NCBI GenBank assembly: GCA_036785705.1
Contig: JAWUZG010000056.1
Coordinates: forward strand, 16,846,001-16,910,000
Direction: 5' to 3'
From: Acanthornis magna
Taxonomy: Eukaryota > Chordata > Aves > Passeriformes > Acanthizidae
Length of the DNA stretch: 64,000 bases
Below are positions 25,060 through 57,955 of the stretch, piece by piece. Within the stretch, counting starts at the first letter, position 1. Each line of letters starts with the position of its first letter. The notes beneath the pieces are model-generated. The model was given only the letters and a program-made list of their open reading frames with translations. It made no database searches and had not been told where the DNA came from. A program made the translations under genes and the position numbers.

Positions 25060-25067
25060 TGAGGTAG
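25060..25067 (-). promoter_or_regulatory. let-7 seed match 2 (8mer)
   Basis: The transcript strand reads CTACCTCA again, 105 bases downstream of the first site. Confidence 0.85.
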
Positions 25068-25164
25068 GACCATGCTTGTACTGACCAAGTGCTATGCTAC
25101 TTGTTTGTTTGAACACGAAGGAAGACGCAGGTATTTCTGCTTCCCAGAAGACATTCATTCCGGT

Positions 25165-25172
25165 TGAGGTAG
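25165..25172 (-). promoter_or_regulatory. let-7 seed match 1 (8mer)
   Basis: The transcript strand reads CTACCTCA, the full 8-base match to the let-7/miR-98 seed. It lies about 680 bases after the stop codon and is the first of three in the same 3'UTR. Confidence 0.85.
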
Positions 25173-25245
25173 GTTCTGAGTTCACTCGGGTTGTCTGTCC
25201 AAGTCTTTCAGTAGCCCTCAGGCATCCTTTGACACACACACACTG

Positions 25246-25276
25246 GTTTTTTTTTTCTTTTTTCTTTTTTTTTTCA
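25246..25276. repeat. Poly-T tract with sparse C (poly-A on the transcript strand)
   Basis: About 30 bases of nearly pure T on the plus strand. In the IGDCC3 transcript this is an A-rich tract between the TA repeat and the let-7 sites. Oligo-dT primed cDNA may start falsely here. Confidence 0.85.
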
Positions 25277-25682
25277 TATTATTTAGAGTCAATCAGCAAA
25301 AAAAGTATCCTGAGAAATAGTGAAAGTGTACAAAATCATCAAATCCATGGAGAGACAGCCTTCCTGGGCCTCAATTTTTGGAGTCAAGTTAGAAGGATTT
25401 TTCCAAATGCAGTCTTCTGGAAATTAAAAATAGATCCAAAAAGTAGTCCTAAAGCTGCTGATCATGAAAAAGTCTGGGACGCCAAGAGATGGGGGCTCCA
25501 CTGCATCCCCAGTCTGTCAGAGACTGAAGAGTTTGCCAAACTCTGCCAAGGAGTCTGTTACGTAGCAGCTGCGGGGAAAATCCATCGTGACCAGTCTCCA
25601 GAGAGCCGTCATCAGAATAAACACATCGAGAGGCTTGAGAGAGGTCAGAAAGATAAGCTTCACAGAGTTTCCAAAAGGCTGT

Positions 25683-25713
25683 ATACATATATATATATTT
25701 ATATATATATATA
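25683..25713. repeat. (TA)n microsatellite in the 3'UTR
   Basis: This is an imperfect TA dinucleotide run with one interruption near 25699. It is about 140 bases after the stop codon in transcript direction. It could fold or vary in length between individuals. Confidence 0.9.
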
Positions 25714-25852
25714 AAAATAAAGCAAAACAAAAAAATAACAATCAGACCGTAGAAATCTTCAATTGACCTGAGATTGACAACTCGTAAAGACATCACCAGC
25801 CGCGGGTTTGGTTTCTGGTAACTCCTACAAGAGGCTTTGAGTCTTGGCAGTT

Positions 25853-26017
25853 TTATCCTTCATTGGCAGGACCATGGTCAGGAGCTGGAGCAGCAGGACT
25901 GCTGCCATGGGGATTTTTTGGGAGGGGGTCTGGCTGCTCCTCGATGATGCTGAACTCATCCAGAGGGAGTGTGGAGATCTGGGTTTCGTCATGGGGGGCT
26001 GATGGGCTGTGAGCCGA
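25853..26017 (-). CDS. IGDCC3: IGDCC3 last coding exon: cytoplasmic C terminus and stop
   Basis: Residues 550-603, ending at a TAA stop at 25853-25855. The exon opens SAHSPSAPHDETQ and holds an acidic-hydrophobic block, LPLDEFSIIEEQPDPLP, then a Pro/Ala-rich low-complexity end (GSSPAAPAPDHGPANEG). The acceptor is CTCCAG after a pure CT tract, which on the plus strand is a short GA microsatellite. The 86-base intron to the previous exon is the shortest in the gene. The 603 visible residues plus about 200 missing from Ig1 and half of Ig2 would give roughly 800. That fits the size I recall for mammalian IGDCC3 (about 814). Confidence 0.94.
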   Translation of the reverse strand, partial: SAHSPSAPHDETQISTLPLDEFSIIEEQPDPLPKNPHGSSPAAPAPDHGPANEG

Positions 26018-26103
26018 CTGGAGAGAGAGAGAAAGGGACAATGCAGTGACAGTGACAGCTCATCGATGCACAGCCAGGTGTGCTTCCATCCCGCTGGACT
26101 TAC
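26018..26103 (-). other. IGDCC3 last intron (86 bases)
   Basis: A GT-AG intron in phase 0 with a CT-repeat polypyrimidine tract next to the acceptor. It is close to the smallest size vertebrate splicing tolerates. Confidence 0.92.
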
Positions 26104-26311
26104 CGTTATTCCCTTCTCCTGCTGCTCCTGGGATGGAGATGCTGGGAATAACCTCTCCAGCTCATTCATATCCAGCTGCTTTCCATTCAAGTCCCGGTCG
26201 TCCCTCTCCCTGCGAGTAGCCCCATTCAGGACGAGGCCCGTGGCACTCCGCTGGCTCCGGGGGATCTGCGGGGTTGACAGCTGCTCCTGCACGTTTTTGC
26301 ACATCAGCAGC
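26104..26311 (-). CDS. IGDCC3: IGDCC3 coding exon: membrane-proximal cytoplasmic tail
   Basis: Residues 481-549 follow the membrane helix. The exon starts LLMCKNVQEQL; Cys484 close to the membrane could be palmitoylated (inference). It then runs through a basic/acidic patch (TRRERDDRDLNG) and an amphipathic acidic block, DMNELERLFP, before PSQEQQEKGIT. No kinase, phosphatase or other catalytic domain is visible, and I see no clear match to the conserved P1-P3 motifs of DCC and neogenin tails. The acceptor is TTTCAG and the donor GTAAGT; the exon leaves in phase 0. Confidence 0.95.
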
Positions 26312-28029
<1,718 letters not shown>

Positions 28030-28218
28030 CCAGGTGGGTAATGTTGTAGGCTGTGATGTTGCTGGCCAGTAGCACTGGACCTGTGTACTGGGAGAGGTGG
28101 ACTTTGCGATAGTACAGCTTGAAGCCTTCGTGCTGGCCCAGTTTGATGGAGGGCTCCCACGTCGCCTGCACGGTGGTGCTGTTAATGACTTTAATAAAGA
28201 GGGATGGCATGGCTGGGA
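28030..28218 (-). CDS. IGDCC3: IGDCC3 coding exon: first half of FN3-2
   Basis: Residues 337-398 begin the second and last FN3 domain: PAMPSLFIKVINSTT, core Trp356 in VQATWEPS, and GFKLYYRKVHL. Three N-glycosylation sequons are visible (Asn348, Asn389, Asn394). The acceptor is TTTCAG and the donor GTGAGT; both junctions are phase 1. The upstream intron of about 4.7 kb was read for further FN3 exons and none was seen. This is why the gene has two FN3 domains rather than the larger number in protogenin or IGDCC4. Confidence 0.96.
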
Positions 28219-43126
<14,908 letters not shown>

Positions 43127-43989
43127 TCATGATGATACCACTTTACCCTGGTACAAAAGAACACCTTGTCAATAAGCCTTGTCTGCCTGGGAACGTGGGA
43201 TACTTGGCCAACCCACAGCACAGGCAGCAGGTAACTCTGGTTTGGACGGTGTGTCTGCAAACAGTGCAATGCTGCCGTTTAGTTGCCCACCCTGGCAGTC
43301 ATGGCTTCATAGGAGGCTCCTGAAAGCCAGCTCAGAAATGATGGAAAGCTGAGGTGAGTCCTGCAGGGTTCAGGCAAAAAGGACCAACATTAAAGCCCTC
43401 TCCATGGTCTCCCATGGAAATAAACCCTAGTGCTGCAGCTGGGGAGATGTGATGTTTCCTCAATGGCAGAGCTCGAGCAACACCCTGCCTTTGTCCAAAG
43501 GACCTGAATGGCATTAACAAAGTGCTTGAAATGGAAAGAAATGTAAGGATATCATACAGCAATCTGGCAGGGTGTTCTCTCCCCAGTAAATATCAGATTT
43601 GCTGCCAATTTTTCTTGTCAGCAAGAGATTGGGGAACCTTTTTTACCCTAAATCTTCAGCCTGGGACCCTTGGGGTCCTGCCAAGCCTGGCAGAAGACTA
43701 CACCATACCTGTAACTGCTGCTCACCTTGTCACCAAATGTTTTCACCTTTGACAATAACATTTTTAAACAGAAAGCGATTTCCTCCTTCCAGCAGCTCAA
43801 ATTAGATTTAAAATCATTTATCAGAATAAACCAGCATATCAGCCTATAGAAAGCAGGGCCTGACAGACACTGCCAAATAGGTGAGATTATTCAAGCAGTT
43901 CTGCTTCAAAGGGCAAAGTGATAAATACACTCCATGTTGCTGCTGAAACCTAAAATCAGGTGGAACAGGCAGCAGACACAATGAAGACA

Positions 43990-44400
43990 AACAGATAAGA
44001 GGCACAGGCCTATGGCTTAGTTTCCCCGAGGCTGCAGGAGCTGGCTGAGAGAAGAAGGCAGGCAGACGACGTCAAGATGGCGAAAGGGAAAAGTTTATTT
44101 TACAGAAAGGTTTTTATACCATTAATATTCTAGCAACTATTGGTCAGAAAAGAAATCCACCTCCTAAAACCATTGGTCACAGCCAAATAACACCTGATAC
44201 CAAACACAGAGATTAAGAAAGTAAAAGAATGCAACTTATCTATGTTCTCCCTGAGAAAGAGCAGAAAGAATTTCAAAACAGTGCAACCACACAGGCCCAT
44301 AATAAATTTACTGACTAACATCACGCAACGGCTGGCTGACATTAAATTTTTTTTGACAAAAGCAAGATTGTCCAGGAAGACACATTCAGAGCCACTCACA
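43990..44400 (-). mobile_element. Candidate endogenous retroviral LTR (solo or fragment)
   Basis: On the minus strand a TATA box in GGTATAAAAACC (44120-44109) is followed only about 10 bases later by AATAAA (44099-44094). A CT-rich leader running to about 44010 comes next. A TATA box with the poly(A) signal immediately after it, followed by a short R-like stretch, is the layout of class II (ERVK/alpha-beta type) avian LTRs. No gag, pol or env coding similarity was recognised nearby, so it would be a solo or partial LTR. The TG...CA ends and target-site duplication could not be fixed, so the borders are approximate. A 212-codon open frame (44130-44768, minus) crosses its U3 side without a recognisable product. 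It could also be a chance promoter-like stretch. Confidence 0.5.
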
Positions 44401-46806
44401 GGCATTTTCCAAGCATGGGGTTGGTGAGCTCTGCCACCAGTGGGGATGTAGGGATTGGAGAAGGGAGCAAACTGGTCCAGGGAAATATACTGAGGAGTGG
44501 CCAGGCTGCAGGTGGGATGTAAGAGCTGAGCCTTGTGGTTCATGGCCAAAACACCCCTTGGGGTTTGCTGCAGCATTTTAGGGGGATAAAGCTCTTTCCC
44601 AGTTGTGTGCAGGTAAGGGAAGAGCGTGGCTACTGCTGTAACATGGCCAAACTGCAGGGAGAGGTGCTTGTGTGAAAGTCCAATTATGCAGATTCTAAGT
44701 CCTCCAAGCAGGAAGACAGAGAAATTCATCACAGAGCCTGTCCCCCCTGAAGGAGCCCCCTCCTTCATTTTTAATAATCAGAGAGAAGTGGAGCATGGCA
44801 GGTCTGACTTATGTTCCTGGTACGGGGTATCTGCCAGCAGAGTTTATTGTCAGGCCACTGCTGTCAGCACTCAATTCCATTAATGAACCTGATCCCAGCA
44901 ACCCAATGGACACATACTTCCAGAACCTCCAGTTAAACTTCCCCATGTGCCAATCAATCTCTTGTCCTTTTACTTCCCTTCTACATTTTTGCTCTAGCCT
45001 TACAGATTAAAACAAAATTCAGGATGGGTTCAATAAAGTTGGAAGCAAAGATAAACAGGGAAAAACCCTCTTCCCTGCCGTGAATGGCCCCTTTGTGGTG
45101 TACAGTGAGAGCATTAGAGACTTGATTTTCTTCAGCCTCCCACCCCCTGCTTTGTGCTGGTGCAGTTTTGCAGGAGCAATTATTCTGCAAGTGGCTGTGC
45201 ACCTCCCTGCTTTCATCTGGGCTCCCGAGTTGCACCCGCAGCACTCGCAGGTGCAAACCCACGATGCCAGGGAAGGGCACAGCCACCTTCCAGCTCCTCG
45301 CTGCAGCTTCATTAAAGATCCTCTTGGCTCTTTGCCTCTGCCTCCCCCTCGCTTCATCAAATCTCGTACCCACCGTTTGTTCCAGCAGAAACAAAGTTGA
45401 AATATGGAAAGAAGCATCCGGCATAACCCTTCTGGAGCCGCCGGCTCTCCTTATCCTCCCTTATTAGCCTGTGTCAAGAGGGAGTAATTGCAGCGGTCTT
45501 GTGTGTGACTCGGGGTAACGAATGTGCAGCTGCGGCCGCTGGCTCGGCGCCAGTGACGCTGCTCAGTGCCACGGCCCCGCGAGTTCCTCGTGTCCCTGCT
45601 CCCCTCTGCCACCCCTCCTCTTTGCTGTCGTGCTGAACACAACCAGATCAAAACCCCAGCCCCTGCTTAACTTGCTTAAACTCTGGGGAGCAGGTTCCCA
45701 CCTCCACTGTGCCGAGCTGTCCCCTGCTCCGTGGCATCCCTCGCTGCAAGACACAGGTGTCCTTCCACTGCTCCTGCTCCTCCTGGCTTTCCCCAGGCAT
45801 TGCTCTGTCCTGTTCAGGTCTCAACAGTGTGAAGTTGTAGCACCAAAATGGCCCAGGTGGAAACAGAAACTCATGGAGTCAGAAAGACATGGTCTGGGAA
45901 CAGATGGAGTTTAAAGGACAGGGACTGGGTGAGTGCCCCTCTGCTACCTAGACCAGGATGCACCCGACTGTTCATAACCAGTGCCCCAAGGAAGGTGCCC
46001 TCAGGCAACTGCTGCTGTGTGCTCTCAGGGCAAATGGCTCCTTTCCTGAGTGGAAAACTGTCTCCTCTCCCAGATCCTCTCCCCTACCCTTCCAAACGAT
46101 TTTGACAGGATCCAAGAGTTTGTCTTGGTTAGAGGGAAAGGAATAGAAGCCAACTCTGCTTGCTGCCAGCCCTGTCTTCAGCCAAGCCCTGCCTGCTGCC
46201 AGCCCTTTACCCTCCTCATCACTCGTAATTAATAGAGCATCTTGTCAGGGCTCATCTCACCCTGCACGGAGGCACAGTGGCCTGAACACCTCTGCCCCTT
46301 CCACACTACATGCCAAAAGCCATTGCAGGCAGCCAGAGGAAGCATTTCTCAGCCCTCCATTAAGACTTCAATGAAGATATTAATGAAGATCACTGTTAAG
46401 AACAGAGGATTCAAACCTGGCAAGGAGAAGTGGGCAGGATCCAGCCCTGGCTTGTGAAGTATGAAGAAACCAGAGCACTGATTATTCAGGACTTAATGGG
46501 AGGGAGGGGATCATGCAGTTTTAATGAATATTTTAAAGGCATGACATTGGTATCAAAAAGCAATAACACTTAATACAATCCCCAGAATCATTAACGAAGT
46601 GATTCAATAGCTTTTACTGTGATAGCATGGAGATGCACTGCAAAAAGCAGGTTCTAACGGGAGACCCAGATGGGTTCCATCTCTTTAGGGACATGTCAGA
46701 AGGGATCAGCCACCAGTGTGTCCCCCAAGATACCAGGGAGTTCCACTGTCTTTGCCATGAGGTTGTGGTATGGTGCTTATGGCAGTGCCTGATGGCTCAC
46801 AGAAGG

Positions 46807-46874
46807 TCCCAAGGATCAGGGAGCACTGACAGGTCACTAAGCAGATCCCAAGGATGAGGGGACACTGACAGCCA
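46807..46874. repeat. Imperfect 39-bp tandem duplication
   Basis: TCCCAAGGATCAGGGAGCAC at 46807 recurs with a few changes at 46846, and both copies end in CTGACAG. There are two copies only, intronic. Confidence 0.75.
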
Positions 46875-49761
46875 ATGCTTCAGTGCCAGACCAATCCAAG
46901 CCCCTTGCATCTCAGCATGAAGTGTCATTAATTCTCAAGTGGACAGAGTGGCAGGGTCGGGGAGGGAGGCTGGGGTGAAGAGAAGGAAGAATAACATGGA
47001 AACAACAAAACCTCATAAATTAGGCTACTGGCACCCACAATAAGGGTATAAAGGAGAAGTCAGGTCAACAGAGAAGTCAGTCAAGCACAGCAAATGGTGA
47101 CAGGAGATTTAAGACAACTGCTGCTCACTTGGCTTCTCTCTATTCACTACAGAAAAAGCCCAGATGTTTATGTGAGTAACTTAAAGTAGCAGTGATGGGA
47201 CTGCAAGGGCCAAAGATGGAACCTATACCCACGTCCCCCGGAGAACAGGCAGAGAACACTAAGGGGGCTGTCATGGAGCCTGTCCTTCGATCCTCATGAA
47301 ATTCTTGTCCCAGCAAGGCGCAGGCTGGAGCTCCACAGCAGCAGGATATGTTCCCATGTCACCTACAAGTGTGGTGCTGGAAGAATGCTGCAGAGGGATC
47401 AGACACTCCAGCTCGCTCCAGCAGCCTGACGGACAAGATTTGAGTGCCCACCTGTCCCTGTGTGGTAGCTTTTCTTGAGAAGGAAAATGTGGACAGGAAG
47501 GGAACTGACTCACACAGCACATATTGAAGCTGGTTTGCAGAATGAATTCAGGGCTAAACTCAAGGACAAACCAAGTACCACAGAGCCAAGCCTAAACCAC
47601 AGCAACTGCAATACATCTGCTAGTGAATTCCACCCCGCAGCCAAGGCTTGTGATGCCAGCGAGCAAGAATGATGGAAGAAACATCAGGAAGCGCAGTGGT
47701 GGCCGGATCTGCTGGACCAAGGAGTGCTGCCCAGTCCTGCCAACAGAAAGCAAGGCGAACAAGGCAGTCATTGTCAGCAGAGCCTTCAAACCCATGTCCT
47801 TAAGATGGGCCCTCATTTATGAGATGGGATCTCATTTTTCTGCATCGCTTTCAGGAGGAAATGAAGCGTGGAGTGGAGAACACTGGTGACCATCTGGCCA
47901 TTCACAGCCCATCAGTTTGTTATGACACCAAACACATAATAAAGCACAAAAGATTGCACAGGAGGTAGAGGGAAAGTGCTTTGATATATTTTTTTTCCTT
48001 GCCACCGAAGCCTGCTCTTCCCTCGCCTCACACACACGCACACCCTCGGTTTCAGTCGGCGCCGCATTCGGCCCTTCCACAACTCCCCCCGTGCGACTTT
48101 CATTCGAAGCCCAGCACAAAGCAATATTCAAATGGCTGCGCCGGGATCTGAAGGGAAAATGGAAACTTTCTTGTGTGAGAACCTTACAAAAGAGATCAAA
48201 GGAGCCTAAATGGCCAGGGGAGGGCAGGGAGGAAAGGAGCGGGGGATTGACGCCTTCTCCTCTGGCGGGAGGAGGAATTCCCAGGAAGATAATAAGATGC
48301 CGTTAGATAATCTTAAGGAAAACCTGCAGTGGGAAAGGACATTACTGCTGGAGGAAGAGCAGAGCCCTGTGTTGGGACACCTCTGCCCACCTCTGTCCAG
48401 AGCTGCTGGATGGGACAAGGACCACTGCTGGCAGCAGGAGGGAGGACATGGTCTCAGTTCCAGCCTCCCGCTAGCTCCTTGCCTTACAACAGGAAACACT
48501 GCCCTTTCTCCTCCAGTTTCCCACCTATAAACGTGCCCCCTTCAAAAGACAAGTGGGGCAAGTTAATTTGTGCCTCGAGGCACTTCAAGGGCCCCTGCAT
48601 AAAGGCAGCAAGTACCTGGCCTGGTGTGCTTTGAGGATGCTGTATTGTCCTACCCCTGTGCTAACTTCCTCTCCAACCAGGCTTTTGATAGCTCTTTGCT
48701 TTTCTTCTCTTTACGGATGTAATTTGCATCGCTGACATCTTGACAAAGATAAAACCCACAGTCTCCCATGTCAGTCATTATCGCTGTTTTCTTCCCAGAC
48801 GAACCTGAACAGCAATCATTTGTACCTCTCAGCTGGAAAATTCAGGCAAAATGAGATGCAGAAGCAGGAAAAACTGCTTCCAGAGGGAGGGTGAGCAAAC
48901 CTGGGATGAGCTTGGCTGCCTGGCCAGAGACTGACATTATCCTGCCTGGGGAATAACATTTCCCCAAAAAACGTAAGTATTTTAAGGATGGGCAATACAG
49001 GTTGGGGTCCTGGACACTGCAGGTCCTGTATAAGGACTACTCCAAGGACCACTGGCCACACTTCTCCACACCATTGCCACCTTCTCTGCTGATGATTAAT
49101 GCAGGAGCATCCCTGCTCCACAGAAAGGCTGGGCTCCAATGACCCTGTGAGTAACATTTTAAGGACAAATTCTTATCTTGGCTCCCCAGGAGACAATCCA
49201 TAGTAATTCTACAGCACTATACCAGCTGCTCAAGAGCTGATGTTCAAATCTCAAAAAAAACTAAATACTGCCGATCTGTAGCAATGAGAAGTTGTGCAAC
49301 CTTTCACCCTCTCATTCAGTTGCTAACAGGACCAGCCAACTGTTTTTAATAGCTGTATTTTTACAATTTCATACACTTTCCAAGTAATTTGTTTTGGCTC
49401 TGCCTTGCTGCCTCCGGGACATCAGCCTGGCATTTGAGCTTAGGAGACCTCTCCTACATGCACCATATGCAGAACTGTCCTGCAGCACTTCTAAAGGGTT
49501 TATATCAGTACAGAGAAGTTGCTCTTAATGCCAGGGTTGATGTTTCTTAATAAGGGGACTCATGCCAGCTGGGAGGCCCCCTCACTGCACTGCTCACCCA
49601 GAAATCCAGGAGCAAAGGAAATAGCAGGTTTTCACCTTTTCTCATGTCTGATCAGCACCTGGCGCTCAGGAGGCACAGGCAGCCCTTTCCACACCCCTTC
49701 TACATTGCTCCTCCATGGCTGGGGGGATCACTGCCAGCGACTCCCGGGATCTATTGGGTGA

Positions 49762-49803
49762 CATCAGGGCTGGAGCAGGGTGAGCATCAGGGCTGGAGCA
49801 GGG
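49762..49803. repeat. 23-bp tandem duplication
   Basis: The block CATCAGGGCTGGAGCAGGG occurs twice in direct succession with a 4-base joint. Intronic, two copies. Confidence 0.9.
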
Positions 49804-50702
49804 CATTTTCCCCATCAGCCGCACGAAAGGTTCAATTAGCGGCTCCAGCAGGAGGTGTGTAATTTTAGATTCAGGATATCATCAGTCAATAGTTAATGAG
49901 TGAACTGATGAGAGCGCGAGATGCTTTAAGTGGACTAGCTTGAAGAGGAGGTGAGTGCCTGTAATCAGGGGCGGATTGCTGCCATTCAGAGCACGCTGCC
50001 AGCTGGGTTTGCCTTCTCAAATACTTGCCTGGCTCCCCTCACCATGGAGATTAGTCAAACAGAGCATGTGGAAGGGATTTGTGTGGTTTCCTGAGCACTG
50101 ATCCCTACTTTTGGCTGAACTGCCCTTTACAAGCAGCATTTCAGGACAATTGCTGCAGGAAGAGGAGCAACCTGCATCCCATGGGCAGGGCCTACAAAGG
50201 GTACCATCACTCAGGTCATGGCAATGGGCTCAGACAGTGTCAAATGCTACAGGAAATAATCTCACTGACTTTTTGGAAATGGTTTTAGACTTACTGGTGC
50301 TATTTCAGTTGGAGAGCCTTATGCTGTGAGTGGTACTCACTGCTGGATATCAGTGCAGGAATGATATCTATCATTCAAAGGTGTCTGGTATGAGAACAGT
50401 GACCATTCCTTGTATTGCTAAGGACGAATTTGGCTGATTCATTCAGGCTTTCTGGTGAGATGTACAAGTATGATAACAAGTAACAACCAGTGTCTGCTAA
50501 GACAAAGAAATGCCTGTGATGGGGAGGGAAACCACTGCAGCCCGTACCGCTGATGCCTCAGTTGAACAACACCTGGTTGTGACTCACCTGCGTGGGACAC
50601 AGACACACACACCCACTTGGGAAACCACGTGTACAGAGAAGAAGTTCTTTGCCTGGTACCACCAGAGAAGTGAAGTCAGCACCTGTCCAACCCAAGCCCT
50701 CA

Positions 50703-57638
<6,936 letters not shown>

Positions 57639-57714
57639 TTAAAGGGAACATTGAGGACTTCAGATATCCTCTAAGTACATATCTTCTAAGTACATATCCT
57701 CTTTCATCAGGAAC

Positions 57715-57955
57715 TGTAATGAGTGGAAATTAAGGTTAGATATTTGGAAGCAAATCTTCCCTGTTCAGGCAGTGAGGCCCTGGCACAGCTTGCCCAGAGA
57801 AGTTGTGGATTCCATCCCTGGAAGTGTTCAAAGTCAGGCTGGATGGGACTTGGAGCAACCTGGTCTAGTGGAAGGTGTCCCTGTCCACGGCAGGGGGTGA
57901 AATGAGATGATCTTTAAGGGTCCTTCCAACCCAAACCATTCCAGAGTTCTAAATG
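57715..57955 (+). mobile_element. CR1 LINE 3'-end fragment
   Basis: It reads AGATATTTGGAAGCAAATCT, the GAGGCCCTGGCACAGCTTG block, GCAACCTGGTCTAGTGGAAG and GATCTTTAAGGGTCCTTCC, ending in CCAAACCATTCCAGAGTTCT. It lies about 120 bases upstream (transcript sense) of the Ig3 exon acceptor and is antisense to the gene. Confidence 0.95.

Larger units (their letters stand above)
20600..25852 (-). other. IGDCC3: Probable 3'UTR of IGDCC3 (about 5.2 kb)
   Basis: This stretch follows the TAA stop on the minus strand with no intron signal I can defend and no recognised CR1 copy, although CR1 lies only about 350 bases past its end. It contains three let-7 seed matches, one miR-125 seed match, a Pumilio-type TGTAAATA (plus 23833-23840), a (TA)n tract, a (CA)14 tract and a long oligo-T (plus strand) run. 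The lower end is set by a cluster of AATAAA signals and a GU-rich stretch. Earlier AATAAA hexamers (plus TTTATT near 22089 and 21897) could give shorter forms. The proximal part is well supported by its position and microRNA sites; the far end is an inference. Confidence 0.6.

Noticed and set aside
25094..25714. 206-codon open frame on the plus strand
   Set aside because: It runs through the 3'UTR microsatellites and poly-T tract, and its last residues are just the TA repeat; no domain.
44130..44768. 212-codon minus-strand open frame over the candidate LTR
   Set aside because: No similarity to a retroviral or cellular protein that I can recognise; LTR U3 regions often hold chance frames.
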